From NCBI GenBank assembly GCA_016703025.1, contig JADJCV010000004.1:1925501-1989500 (forward strand): a stretch of DNA of 64,000 nt, given 5' to 3'. Within the stretch, counting starts at the first letter, position 1, and each line of letters opens with the position of its first letter. The stretch comes from Candidatus Avedoeria danica (lineage in GTDB: Bacteria > Chloroflexota > Anaerolineae > Epilineales > Epilineaceae). Shown in pieces: positions 37,801 to 46,139 of the stretch. The notes below the pieces were generated by a model, which did no database searches, was not told the origin of the DNA, and worked only from the letters and a program-made list of their open reading frames with translations. A program made the translations under genes and the position numbers.

Positions 37801-37905
37801 ATCGACGCGCTCGCTGCGCGGAACGCCGCGGACGCGGACGCGATCGGCACGGCCGCCGCCGAGGCGGGCGCCCAGCCGGCCCGGACGCCGGAGCCGACGC
37901 CGTGA
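34852..37905 (+). CDS. UPF0182-family membrane protein
   Basis: The 1017-aa protein matches UPF0182 (COG1615). The N-terminal third has about seven membrane segments, starting with VALVFLVATLFGLVNGG and including DAWWFASLGQAAVFRTR. A large outer domain follows, with signature phrases ERPFAPQPRVS, LWDWRIMQATIVQLQALRKYYDF, NVHLKYTHGYGAVLNPV, EPRIYFGE and EMPADLRAHWRYPE. The family is found mainly in Actinobacteria, Cyanobacteria and Chloroflexota, and its role is unknown. The ATG at 34852 fits the usual start. The next small gene overlaps its stop by 4 bp. Confidence 0.93.
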   Translation: MSQSPIDFEELFRQLTANGGRKRAGKGQGGGTTPSAPPPERTPRGLPWRAVALVFLVATLFGLVNGGAAFITDAWWFASLGQAAVFRTRIVLPLAVFGAVAAAGAVWLVGNLRLAARAVAAEPRFAGQPGGWATRRPVIWTLTAVALLAAVSIASGAASLWPQIAAWQHRQPFGTAEPLFGRDAGFYVFTLPLLRAMLAVAWSWLVAAALGCGALYAVGGVLDLRRGQFKVARRARAHLSALAAIGALLWSFGQWLARFDLLVADRNGGDAFYGAGFADATARLFGYRVLIVVGVLVALGFMASIAANRLVWPLGLAALAAGLQIVLVSLVPSLVQQYRVRPNELALEREYITHNIALTRKAWGIDAVTERPFAPQPRVSRAALDSEADTLRSVRLWDWRIMQATIVQLQALRKYYDFLDVDVDRYALGSAGGVAATGGGTTRETLVAGRELISEDLPNRTWVNVHLKYTHGYGAVLNPVDEVGQQGRPVLWLRDIPVTARAPFDRPLTEPRIYFGEATGAPYVIVGTRGGEFDATAPENESEARTTRYDGADGVTLGSRVRRLLFAIRFGDTEPLLSPEVTAETKVLFKRNIRERVAELAPFLAYDDDPYLVVTTEGRLVWLLDAYTVSDSYPYSRPVATHLSPTGRANYVRNSVKVAIDAYDGQPTFYVVDDVDPLIAAWQGVFPTLFRPAAEMPADLRAHWRYPEGLFRMQAEIYTRYHITHPGEFYNANDVWVIPEESTEQGGSRQTTQPYYVTLKLQGEDAAEFVLMLPFTPRARQNMVGWMAARSDGDGYGELVVYRFNEGEQFYGPSQMESVIDQDTEISQQLTLWDQSGSQVIRGNLLIVPIGDTLLYVEPVYLASSSGDALPELKRVIVADNEHVVMRPTLDEALAALVGDGGTVAGAEAAPAAPDDDADTDAAAAPVATVERGSDADFAAELANVQTIELGSLAATSEAAARAALSAGDWQTFGREMARLKAIIDALAARNAADADAIGTAAAEAGAQPARTPEPTP

Positions 37906-38261
37906 CGGTGCTCGGCGCAGCCGTGACGGTCCTCGGCGACGCCGCCCACCGGGCGCCCGGGCACGCGCCCGGTCGTGTGCTCAAGGGCGTCGCCCGCTGG
38001 CTCAAGGGGTTCGCCGGCGCCCTCGCTCGCTTCGGCGGCGGCGACGGGCCGGGCGAGACCGTGACGGTCTACGTGGCACGGACGATCGAGGAGGCCTGGG
38101 TCGTCCGCGGCCGCTTGGCGGCGCACGACGTACCGTCCGTCCTCGTCGACAACATGCTCAGCTCGGTATATGGGTCGGCGCTACAGGGGGGCGTCGACGT
38201 GCGCGTGCCGGCGGCGCTGGCCGAACGGGCAGAGGCGATCCTGAACGGACAGGCGGACTAG
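37902..38261 (+). CDS. DUF2007-like small protein
   Basis: In this 119-aa protein residues 52-117 (VTVYVARTIEEAWVVRGRLAAHDVPSVL...VDVRVPAALAERAEAIL) follow the DUF2007 pattern, a small domain seen in putative signal-transducing proteins. The N-terminal 45 residues are not conserved-looking. The GTG start overlaps the UPF0182 stop in GTGA, so both genes are co-translated. No catalytic residues can be named. Confidence 0.65.
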   Translation: MTVLGAAVTVLGDAAHRAPGHAPGRVLKGVARWLKGFAGALARFGGGDGPGETVTVYVARTIEEAWVVRGRLAAHDVPSVLVDNMLSSVYGSALQGGVDVRVPAALAERAEAILNGQAD

Positions 38262-38334
38262 TACTCCACCACTGTGGATTCGAGGGGTTCCCTACTCTGG
38301 TGGCCGCCACGAGCATGTTCAGTGGTGGAGTACT
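38260..38334. repeat. Perfect 15-bp inverted repeat between convergent genes
   Basis: AGTACTCCACCACTG at 38260-38274 is matched exactly by CAGTGGTGGAGTACT at 38320-38334, with a 45-base loop. The left arm begins inside the stop codon of the DUF2007-like gene. It may act as a two-way terminator or mark the ends of a small inserted sequence. There is no T-tract. Confidence 0.7.
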
Positions 38335-38424
38335 GGTGCTCCGCCGCTGGACATGCCTGGGGTGCCCGGCCGAGCACGGAGGCCGGAGATTCTGCGGTGG
38401 GGGTGGACTGGCCGATCCACCCCA

Positions 38425-39081
38425 TCATCCGATCCGCCCCATCATCCGCCCCACCATCCCCACCGGCAACCCGATCACGTTCGCCTCCGACCCCACAAGC
38501 GCCGCCACCGGGTGAAACCCGCGGTGCTGGATCGCGTAGCCGCCCGCTTTGTCCAGTGGGTCGCCGGACACCACATAGGCCGCGATCTCGCCATCGGTGT
38601 ATGACCGCATCCAGACCGCCGTCGTCGCGCACGCCGTGACGTGCGCGCCCGTGGCCGCGTCGACGACGGCGACGCCGGTGACCACGTCGTGCCGCCGCCC
38701 GCGCAGGCGCCGCAGGAAGGCTGTCGCCTCCTCGGCGTCGCGCGGCTTGCCGAGGATCGTCGGGTGCCGCTGCGGATCGGTCTCGGGGCCGCGCGCGTCC
38801 GCCCCGGCGCCGAACCCGGTGCCGCCACCGTCGCGCGCCACGACGATCGTGTCGGCGCCGATGATCAACGCACTGCGCCCGCCCGCGGACGTCGCAACGG
38901 CCAGCGCTTTGGCGAGCGCGAGGCGGACGGCCGCCGCCGCCGGGGCCTCGCCGGGCGGGATCGACTCGTCGACGTCGACCGCGACGACGGTCAACGGCTG
39001 GCCGCGGTCGGCCAGCAGCGCGCCGAGGAGGGCCCGCCGGCGGGGCGATGCGCTGGCGAGGAGGATCGTGGCACGGTTCAA
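38425..39081 (-). CDS. maf: Maf-family nucleotide pyrophosphatase
   Basis: The 218-aa cytosolic enzyme belongs to the Maf/YhdE family, which hydrolyses non-canonical or modified nucleoside triphosphates. Family marks are LLASASPRRRALLG, DVDESIPPGEAP, IIGADTIVV, ILGKPRDAEEA, DVVTGVAVV and VSGDPLDKAGGYAIQ, and the chain ends near NVIGLPV. A glycine-rich insert after IIGADTIVVARDG is longer than usual. I chose a TTG at 39081, seven bases after the stop of the VWA gene, because family similarity begins at ILLASAS. The frame is open further upstream inside that gene, and translational coupling is likely. Confidence 0.88.
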   Translation of the reverse strand: MNRATILLASASPRRRALLGALLADRGQPLTVVAVDVDESIPPGEAPAAAAVRLALAKALAVATSAGGRSALIIGADTIVVARDGGGTGFGAGADARGPETDPQRHPTILGKPRDAEEATAFLRRLRGRRHDVVTGVAVVDAATGAHVTACATTAVWMRSYTDGEIAAYVVSGDPLDKAGGYAIQHRGFHPVAALVGSEANVIGLPVGMVGRMMGRIG

Positions 39082-39088
39082 CGGCGCG

Positions 39089-42000
39089 TCACCGGCGGCC
39101 CCAGAACGTGTCGGCCGGGCACGGGATCGCGCCGGCGATGCGGGTGAAGATGCCGCCGAGGGCGGCGCCGTCGACGGCGGTGAAGAAGAAGGCGGGCTCG
39201 GATGCGATCGTGCGCAGCGCTTCGGTGTCGACGTCACTGCCCAGCGCCACGGTGAAGAGGACGATGCCCTGCGCCTTGGCGGCCGCCGCGCGCTGGACGG
39301 CCCGCGACGGCGGGTCGGGGTTCGCGCGCCCGTCCGTGAGGAGGACGATCGCGCGGGCGTTCTGGGCGCGGTGGCGCGGGCCGTCCAGCTCGCCGAGCGC
39401 GACCTCGAGGCCGAGGTGCGGGCGGGTCTGGGTGTTCAGCACGAGACCTTCGAGGCTGCGGTCGATCGCGGCGCTGTCGCTCGTGAGGCTGCGGACGAGC
39501 GCGGCGCTGTTGTTGAAAGTGACGACGGCGGCCTGATCGCCCAGCTGGAGCCGCAGCGCGCCGACGAAGCGCCGCGCCGCGGCCGTGGCGGCGTCCAGCT
39601 TGGTGCCCGGCGCGCCGCCGCCGGCCGGCTCGCCCATGCTCGTCGAGGTGTCGAGGACGAGCGCGACGTCGACGCGGCGCTGGGCGGGCGTGCAGCGCTC
39701 CGTCAAGCCGAGCGGCATGTAGGCGCGGGCGGGGGTGGCCGTCGGCGTCGGCGTCGGGGCGACGACCTCGATCTCGGGCACCGGGAAGACGAACGTGCGC
39801 GGCACGCCGTCGGCATCCGTGTAGCGGGCGACGGCGTCGCGGTTCGTCGGCAGGCGGCCGACCTTCAGTGGGCGCACCCGGTACGTCAGCGTGATGCCGG
39901 CGGGGGAGAGGATCGATCGGCCCCAGCTCAGCTGCTCGCCGCCGTTCACGTCGCCGTTCAGGATGGCCGGCGGCAGGCTCGATCCGATCTCGTAACGGAC
40001 GTCCGGCCCCACGCGATCGTCGATCATGACGTTGCCGCTCAGGCTTGTGCTGACGAGCCGCAGCACCTCGCGGTAGATCGGGAACAGCTCGGCCGTCGTC
40101 GGAGCCGGGAAGTAGCGACCGGCGGCCATCGCGGCCAGCACGTCGTGGTCGGCGTCGTCGCCGAGGCCGATCGTGTAGATTCGGACGCCGCGGTTGCGCG
40201 CCGCGCGAGAAGCCGCAAGCGCCGCATCGCGGTCCGACCGGCCGTCCGTGAGGAAGACGACGACGGGCAGCGCCTCGACGCGTGCGCCGGCCCTGAGGAG
40301 GCTGTCCGCCTCGGTCATCGCCGCGCCGATGTCCGTGCCGCCCGACTGGCCGGTGGCGAGGACGCTTTGGAGGCCGCTCACGACGTCGCCGGCGTTGGCG
40401 GTCAGCGGGACGATGACGGACGCCGTCTGGTTGAAGCTGATCAACCCGATCCGGTTCAGGCGCATGTCGAGGAACGAAGTGAACTCCGTTGCGGCAGCCA
40501 CCGCCGCGTCCAGCTTGCCGAAGTTCATCGAGCCGGAGCGGTCGATGACGAGGACGACATCGGCGCCGTATGCCCGCGTCTGGGGCGGGCAATCGGCCGC
40601 CAATGTCAGCGTCACATCGGCCGTGTTGCCGAGGACGACGACTGGCGGCCCGGCCGTCTTGTCGCCGTTGAGGAGGCACGTCGCGCGCCGCGGGGTCGGC
40701 GTCGGCGCCGGCGTGGGTGATTCGGCGGGCGGCGGGACGCGTGCGAAGATGCGGAGAGCGGCGGCGTCCTCGTCGACGATGGCGATCCGGCCGCTCGACC
40801 CGACGGCGAGCCCGCCGGCGTCGAACGATCCGCCGGCCTGTGGATCGAACAAGGCCACGGTGTTGCCGTCGACGTGGTGCAGCTCGACGATGCCGTCGGC
40901 GAGCTGCACAGCGACGAGCGACGTGCCGTCGGCCTGCGCGCCGGCCGCCAGGCGCCACGGGCTGGCGAGGAAGCCGGCCGGCCAGCGCACCGTCGGGCGG
41001 TTCGCGTCCGACGGCCAACCCTGCACCTCGGCGTTCGGCGCATCGGCGGTCCAGAGCGTGCCGTCGGCGGTGACGGCGACGTCGCTCGGCCAGAGGCCGG
41101 AATCCGTCGGGACGACGAGCTCGCCCTGGGGTTCGCCGGTCGCCACGCTGAAGAGGCCGATGCGCTTGGCGGTCGGCCGCGCCAGGAACACCTGCAGCCC
41201 GTCGCCGGCGAGCTGCGGGCCGAACGGGCAGTCGCACGGCACCCGCCAGGCCGGCGAGGGGCGTCCGCCGACGAGGTCCTCGGGGCGGAAGCGGATCACT
41301 TCGGCGCCGGCGATGGCGGCACCGACCGTCGCCGTCGTCGGGCGCACGACCATCACGACGCCGCCGGCGCCGTCGGCGGCGACCTCGAGCACGTCGTCCT
41401 CGATCGCGGCCAGCAGCTGCGACCGGCCGTCGGAATCGAGCGCGACGAGCTGGCCGCTCTGGGAAAGGAAGACCAGCACGCCGCCGGCCGTCCATCCGGC
41501 GATGTGCGGCTGCAGGTCGCCGGGAGAGGACGGCAACTGCGGTCGCCCCTGGGCCATGACTGCCGCGGAGATCACGTGCGGCGGGTCGCACTTGCCCGGT
41601 GCCATGGGACAGCCCCGCTGTACGTGGACGCGCATGCGGCTGTCCGTCACGGCGAAGACGATCGTCGAGCTGCTATCGGACGCGGTGGCGACGTCGAGCC
41701 CCGGCGTCGCCAGCCAGGCGTTGGGGAACAGGCTGAGGTCGCGTTCGGACCACGTGGCCGTTTGCGCGCCGAGCCCATCGAAGCGGGTGAGGTCGATGCC
41801 GATCCGCGGCAGCTGGGCATGGCTGAGCATCCAAAATCCCGCGCCGTCGGCAGCGATCTGAATCGGCTGGCCGCCGTCGGCGGGGGCGAGGAAGACGCGC
41901 GGGCGGCCGGTCGCCGCTTCGAGCACGCGCACGACGCTGTCGCGCATGACCGCGATCCTGTCGCCCGCCATCGCCAGCCCACCGACGATCGGTTCGCCCT

Positions 42001-42631
42001 GGGCGTTGAAGACGGACTTCACCTCGAGCGACGGCCACGCGCGGCGCTCGACGGTGCCGCCGACCTGCCAGAACAGGACGTCGCCGCTCAGCCGGTCCTC
42101 GACGACCTCGACGGCTTCGAACGGCAACCGGCGGACGACGCCGCCCGCGGCGTCGCGCTCCTCGACGACGTTCGACACCGTGCGGTCGGCGACCTCGCGC
42201 GTCCAGACGACGATCGCGCCCGGCGAGCGGTGCAACGCGACGACGGCCGTCGGGGTCGTTCGCTCGGACGGCTGCTCGGGCTCGGCGCGCGGCCAGGACA
42301 ACGTGCTGCCGTCGGCCGGGTCGATGGCGATGACCGTGTTCGACGCCAAGTCGGCCACGAGCAGCCGACCGTCCGGCGCGAGGGCCAGGTCGTTGACGAC
42401 GAAGCGCTGGCTGGCCGGTCCGGGGAGCGAGGCCAGCGGCCACGTCGCCACGTGCGCGTACGGCCCGTCGAGCGTCTCGCTCAGCGCGCGGCGGGCGATC
42501 TCGCGTTCGCCGCGCCCACCAGGAACGGCGGCGCCGCGGGCGGCGGGCAGCGAGGCGAGCGCGGCCAGGGCGCACGCGGCCAGCGCGGCGGCGCGGACGA
42601 GGCGGTTCGGGCGGGCCTGCGGCGTCGGCAT
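39089..42631 (-). CDS. Dual-VWA beta-propeller surface protein (third family member)
   Basis: The 1180-aa exported protein has a signal peptide ending in LPAARGA and propeller repeats with phrases like LALAPDGRLLVADLAS and VAVTADGTLWTADAP. VWA domain 1 has MIDAS DRSGS near residue 692. A DUF11-like beta domain and a PTPTPTATP linker follow. Then comes AYMPLGLTERC and VWA domain 2 with MIDAS DTSTS near 989. The order matches the tandem pair at 16762-24371, but the sequence is more distant. The ATG at 42631 has GGAGG upstream; the frame stays open above it only because it overlays the preceding gene. It is the third gene of an operon with an M23 peptidase and a lipoprotein, with maf behind it. 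Confidence 0.82.
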   Translation of the reverse strand: MPTPQARPNRLVRAAALAACALAALASLPAARGAAVPGGRGEREIARRALSETLDGPYAHVATWPLASLPGPASQRFVVNDLALAPDGRLLVADLASNTVIAIDPADGSTLSWPRAEPEQPSERTTPTAVVALHRSPGAIVVWTREVADRTVSNVVEERDAAGGVVRRLPFEAVEVVEDRLSGDVLFWQVGGTVERRAWPSLEVKSVFNAQGEPIVGGLAMAGDRIAVMRDSVVRVLEAATGRPRVFLAPADGGQPIQIAADGAGFWMLSHAQLPRIGIDLTRFDGLGAQTATWSERDLSLFPNAWLATPGLDVATASDSSSTIVFAVTDSRMRVHVQRGCPMAPGKCDPPHVISAAVMAQGRPQLPSSPGDLQPHIAGWTAGGVLVFLSQSGQLVALDSDGRSQLLAAIEDDVLEVAADGAGGVVMVVRPTTATVGAAIAGAEVIRFRPEDLVGGRPSPAWRVPCDCPFGPQLAGDGLQVFLARPTAKRIGLFSVATGEPQGELVVPTDSGLWPSDVAVTADGTLWTADAPNAEVQGWPSDANRPTVRWPAGFLASPWRLAAGAQADGTSLVAVQLADGIVELHHVDGNTVALFDPQAGGSFDAGGLAVGSSGRIAIVDEDAAALRIFARVPPPAESPTPAPTPTPRRATCLLNGDKTAGPPVVVLGNTADVTLTLAADCPPQTRAYGADVVLVIDRSGSMNFGKLDAAVAAATEFTSFLDMRLNRIGLISFNQTASVIVPLTANAGDVVSGLQSVLATGQSGGTDIGAAMTEADSLLRAGARVEALPVVVFLTDGRSDRDAALAASRAARNRGVRIYTIGLGDDADHDVLAAMAAGRYFPAPTTAELFPIYREVLRLVSTSLSGNVMIDDRVGPDVRYEIGSSLPPAILNGDVNGGEQLSWGRSILSPAGITLTYRVRPLKVGRLPTNRDAVARYTDADGVPRTFVFPVPEIEVVAPTPTPTATPARAYMPLGLTERCTPAQRRVDVALVLDTSTSMGEPAGGGAPGTKLDAATAAARRFVGALRLQLGDQAAVVTFNNSAALVRSLTSDSAAIDRSLEGLVLNTQTRPHLGLEVALGELDGPRHRAQNARAIVLLTDGRANPDPPSRAVQRAAAAKAQGIVLFTVALGSDVDTEALRTIASEPAFFFTAVDGAALGGIFTRIAGAIPCPADTFWGRR

Positions 42632-42759
42632 CGGTGACCTCCTGGCGTCGGGCGTTGGATGCGAGCTTCGGTGTCCAACAGGAACGCGCGCGACGCTTTC
42701 GGCTGGAGACACGCGCGGGCCGTGTATCCGTTCCGCTCGCGCACCCGCTCCGGTGGTCG

Positions 42760-43984
42760 TCAGGGCAACGCGATCACCCAGATGTTCCGGTCCGCCGCGC
42801 TCACGAACGCCGCGTGCGACCCGTCCGGGCTGATCGACCAGTCGCCGTTGGCGATGCGCAGCGGCTGCGTGGCCGGGTCGGTCAGCGGGCGGGCGGCGAG
42901 CGTCGTCGGATCGACCTCCACGAGCCGCATGCTCGGCGCGCCCATGTCGAACGGGACAATGACGAGCTGCGCAGCCCGCCAGCGGTAGGCGCCGAAGAGC
43001 CCTTCCAGCTTGCGCGGCGGCGCAGCGCCGTCGACGGCGGCGAGCCAGAGGCCGTTCGCGTCGACGTCGGTGGCGCCGGAAACGGTGTAGGCCAGCCAGC
43101 GCTTGTCCGGCGAGAGGAGCAGGTTGCGGAGCCGCTGCGTGCGCAGGATCTCGGTGCGCTCGCCGCCGTCCAACGGCTGGCGCCACAGCACCTCGATGTC
43201 GGATTCGGCCGTCTCCCGCGCGCGGACGAGAAGCGCGTCGGCGCCGAGCCAGTCCACGAGCGAGCCGCGCGCCAGCTGCGCGACCTCGGCAGCGCCCGTG
43301 CCGTCGGGCGCGGCGACGTTGATCCGCGCCACCTGCCGCTCGAGCGATGCGTTCGGGTTGCTGCCCTGCCACGCGATCCGCGTGCCGTCCGGGCTGAACG
43401 ACACGCTCCGGCCACCGGCCGGTACTTCGAACGCGGCGCCGTCGGCCAGGCGATGCAGCGTCGTACGGCCGCTGGCGAGGTCGACCCGCCAGCGCTGGTC
43501 CGGGCTGAACGTGCCGATCGTCGTCGTCACGAGCGCCGTCGGCGCGCCGGGCGCGTCGAGGCTGGCGGCGTAGAGGCCGGTCACGCCCTGGGGCGAGCGA
43601 TCGATGAACCACAGCGCGCGGCTGTCGGCGCGCCAGAGCGGGCGGACGCAGCAGCCGGCGTCGGTGAGGCGGATGGGGAGGCCGGGCGGGCCGACGGGCG
43701 CGCCACGGGAAACCGCGCTGCCACCGGTTGTCGCGAGACCCGTCGGCAGGGGCACGGCATGCGGTGCCCCTGCACGGTCGGGGGGCGTGGTGCCGTTGGG
43801 GAATGGTGCCGTTGGGGGACGCGGCTTCGTCGGCGCTCGACGGCATCTCCGAGGCATCGCCCGGCCCGCCGAAATCGTCGGGCGCGGCCGGATCGGCGCC
43901 GCACGCCGCGACGAGCATCGCTGTCGTGAGCATGGCGAGGACAGCGTGCACGGCCGCGCGTGCGGCCGCTGCCACACCGCTCAT
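42760..43984 (-). CDS. Beta-propeller (TolB-like) lipoprotein, frameshifted by a 16-bp duplication
   Basis: The start codon (ATG at 43984) overlaps the stop of the M23 gene in ATGA. It opens a lipoprotein signal, AMLTTAMLVAAC, with Cys28. After about 60 codons this frame meets a 16-bp tandem duplication at 43788-43817. The rest of the protein continues in another frame down to 42760. Removing one copy gives one clean 402-aa protein reading ASPNGTTPPDRAGAP across the join. The downstream part has TolB/WD40-like repeats (LWFIDRSPQG, VSFSPDGTRIAW, LLLSPDKRWLAYTV, WSISPDGSHAAFV). As it stands the gene is broken or phase-off, unless the duplication is a sequencing or population variant. Confidence 0.78.
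43788..43817. repeat. 16-bp tandem duplication causing a frameshift
   Basis: TGGTGCCGTTGGGG at 43788-43801 recurs exactly at 43804-43817, giving a period of 16 bases. Sixteen is not a multiple of three, so the copy shifts the lipoprotein frame. Confidence 0.95.
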
Positions 43985-44688
43985 CGGACGTCCGGCGGCC
44001 ACGGCCGGGCGAAATCGTTCAGGATCGGGCCGCCGACGCGGGCCTCGGGCTGGTCGTCCAGGTGCTGCCACTTCCGCGGGTCATCGAGGTCGCGCTCGAA
44101 GCCGGTGCCGAGCGAGCTGGCGAGGGCGAGCGTGTCCCAGTCCGCCTCGATCAGCGTGACCGGGTTGAACTTGCGGGCGTGGGCCAGGTCGCGCAACTCG
44201 AGGTGGAGGTGCGGGCGCGAACGACACGTCAGGCCGGGATCGCCGACGACGCCCACCGGGTCGCCGCGTCGAACGGCCTGGCCGGCCGTGAGCGGCGAGC
44301 GGTCGCGCAGGTGGCCGTAGAACGAGGCGACGCTCAGATCGGCGTGATCGATCATGACGTTGTGGGGCGCCGAGCCGAAGTTCATCGCGTCGACGCTGAA
44401 GACGACGCCGTCGGCGACGGCCACGATCGGTGTGCCGCACGGCGCCGTCAGGTCGACGCCGAAGTGGATGCCGCCGCTGGCGCCGTACGTCGTGCGCCGC
44501 TGCCGGAAGGCGCCGGTGGTGTTGCCGTACGGCTGGCCGAGAAGCCACGTCGCCGGTCCGGGCGGCAGCGCGAAGGGCAGGCCGAGCGGGCGCTCGGCGG
44601 CGGCGGCGCTCGGCGCGACGGCCGAGCGGATGGCCGTGGCGACGGCCAGCAGGACCACCGCGCGGGCGAGGTGCCGGGGGGAACCCAT
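43981..44688 (-). CDS. M23-family peptidoglycan endopeptidase, secreted
   Basis: The 235-aa exported protein has a signal peptide (about residues 8-32, ending SAAAAE) and a LytM-type M23 domain. The zinc ligands are visible: His and Asp in GIHFGVDL and the HLHLE pair. GTPIVAVADGVV and FYGHLRDRSPLTAGQAVRRGDPVGVVG complete the family pattern. It should cleave cross-bridge peptides in the cell wall. The ATG at 44688 has AAAGGA upstream. It is the first gene of the operon with the propeller lipoprotein, the dual-VWA protein and maf, and its stop overlaps the lipoprotein start. Confidence 0.92.
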   Translation of the reverse strand: MGSPRHLARAVVLLAVATAIRSAVAPSAAAAERPLGLPFALPPGPATWLLGQPYGNTTGAFRQRRTTYGASGGIHFGVDLTAPCGTPIVAVADGVVFSVDAMNFGSAPHNVMIDHADLSVASFYGHLRDRSPLTAGQAVRRGDPVGVVGDPGLTCRSRPHLHLELRDLAHARKFNPVTLIEADWDTLALASSLGTGFERDLDDPRKWQHLDDQPEARVGGPILNDFARPWPPDVR

Positions 44689-45299
44689 GGGCGAACGTCC
44701 TTTGGGTTGGGGCGGCGGGAGAATGATAGGCGAGTCCGGGGCGTGCAAGCCACTCGATTCAAGGACATGCCGTTGTCGGCCGGGCGGCCATGGCGCCCGG
44801 CCGCGCCGCCATCGGCGCCGTGCTCCACACGTCGTCGACGCCATCTGCATCCGCTCTGCAAATGAAGACCCCGCGGTTCAGACTCGTCCGCAAGCGGCGT
44901 GCGGCATCTCCGACAGAGGTAGAGCGGCCCGAGGGGCGCCCCGAAACGGCTTCCGGCACGAGACGGCAAGCGTGTCTGCGTGCGATGGGGCTAACCAAGC
45001 GGCCGTTGTCGGCATTGGACTCCATACGCATCGTGCGGTCAACCGCCGCGATGGGATGGCGCAATGCGCGGCCGAAGGGGGCCGTGCGCGCGATCCGGGG
45101 GGGTTCTGAATAGTCCCATGGAGGCTGACGTGGGATGTGTCGAGGGGGACAAGTCGTGCTCCCGTGCGCGCCGTGGCGCGGCGTGGCGGAGCGATCGACC
45201 GGTCCGGAGGCTGTCTGGCATGTGCTCCGGAGTGCACTATCGTGACGGGACGACCGGCTGGGCCGATGGCCCCGTCGGCTCCGTGCGCGGCGGCGCGCG
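44689..45299. other. Divergent intergenic region upstream of the M23 operon and response regulator
   Basis: These 611 bp hold no frame with a believable protein. TATCAT (minus strand, about 44723-44728) with TTGCAC upstream could be a weak promoter of the M23 gene, but the spacer is only 14 bp. CACTATCGT near 45236-45244 is the only A/T-rich spot before the regulator gene. I see no repeat or RNA gene. Confidence 0.45.
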
Positions 45300-46052
45300 A
45301 TGAACGGGCCGGCGCCGGCCATCCTGATCGCGGATGCCGATCGTACCGCGGCGAGCCTTGTGCACGCCGGACTGGTCGGCAACGGCTTCCGGATCATCGA
45401 GGCGTATGATGGCGAGACGGCGCTGCAGATCATGCGCGAAGAGCGGCCGGTGTTGGCCGTGCTCGCGACGCAACTGCCGTCGCGCAGCGGCCTCGACCTC
45501 GTCCGGCTGATCCGCGCGGACGCGCAGCTCGCGGCACTGCCGATCATCCTGGTCAGCGCGCGTGCGGATGCGATGGATCGGATCAACGGGCTCGATCTCG
45601 GCGCCGACGACTTCATCGCCAAGCCGTTTCACCCGCGCGAGGTCGCAGCGCGCGTCAAGGCGCTGCTGCGGCGCCAGGCGATCTACGCCGAAGCCCGGCC
45701 GAGCGAGGTGCGCCGCGCCGGCGACCTCTCGATCGACGACCAGGAGCACGAAGCGCGCCTCGGTGGCGTGCCGCTGCCGTTGACGCCGACCGAGTACCGC
45801 TTGCTCTACGTGCTGATGAGCCAGCCGGGTCGCGCATTTTCACGCACGGAGCTGATCGAGCACGGTCTGGGTCCGGACTTCAACGGCAAGGCGCGGACGC
45901 TGGACAGCCACATCCGCAACTTGCGGGCCAAGATCGAGCACTCCCACGCGCGCTCGCACAAGGTGCGCACCGTTTTCGGCGTCGGCTATCGGCTGGTCGT
46001 GCCGCGCGACGAACCGCACGAGACGAACGCGGATGGTGCCGCCGGTCATTGA
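45300..46052 (+). CDS. OmpR/PhoB-type response regulator lacking the phosphoacceptor Asp
   Basis: The 250-aa protein has a receiver domain (about 6-125) and an OmpR winged-helix DNA-binding domain (about 140-235, LTPTEYRLLYVLM and TLDSHIRNLRAKIE...VFGVGYRLV). The receiver keeps the Ser (VSAR) and Lys (KPFHP). But the strand that normally carries the phosphorylated Asp reads VLATQLPSRSG, with Ala56 in its place, and the usual DD pair is DA. It is therefore probably an atypical regulator controlled by something other than phosphate. No histidine kinase lies nearby. The ATG has no obvious ribosome site. It diverges from the M23/VWA operon, which it might control. Confidence 0.88.
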   Translation: MNGPAPAILIADADRTAASLVHAGLVGNGFRIIEAYDGETALQIMREERPVLAVLATQLPSRSGLDLVRLIRADAQLAALPIILVSARADAMDRINGLDLGADDFIAKPFHPREVAARVKALLRRQAIYAEARPSEVRRAGDLSIDDQEHEARLGGVPLPLTPTEYRLLYVLMSQPGRAFSRTELIEHGLGPDFNGKARTLDSHIRNLRAKIEHSHARSHKVRTVFGVGYRLVVPRDEPHETNADGAAGH

Positions 46053-46139
46053 CCGTCGCCGGCCTTCCACCTACCATCGCGCCGTTCCCGCCGCCACGAC
46101 CGTTTGGCGGTCCGCCCTGCCACGGAGTGCGGCTGCCGC

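Noticed and set aside
42632..44071. Upstream extension of the dual-VWA frame to 1660 codons
   Set aside because: The extension overlays the lipoprotein and M23 genes in another frame. The real VWA signal peptide and a GGAGG site are at 42631. Only its first part is real, as the lipoprotein signal before the 16-bp duplication.
44759..45622. Minus-strand frame of 287 codons across the response-regulator start
   Set aside because: The translation is Arg/Ser/Pro-rich without a domain and is opposite a clear receiver domain.
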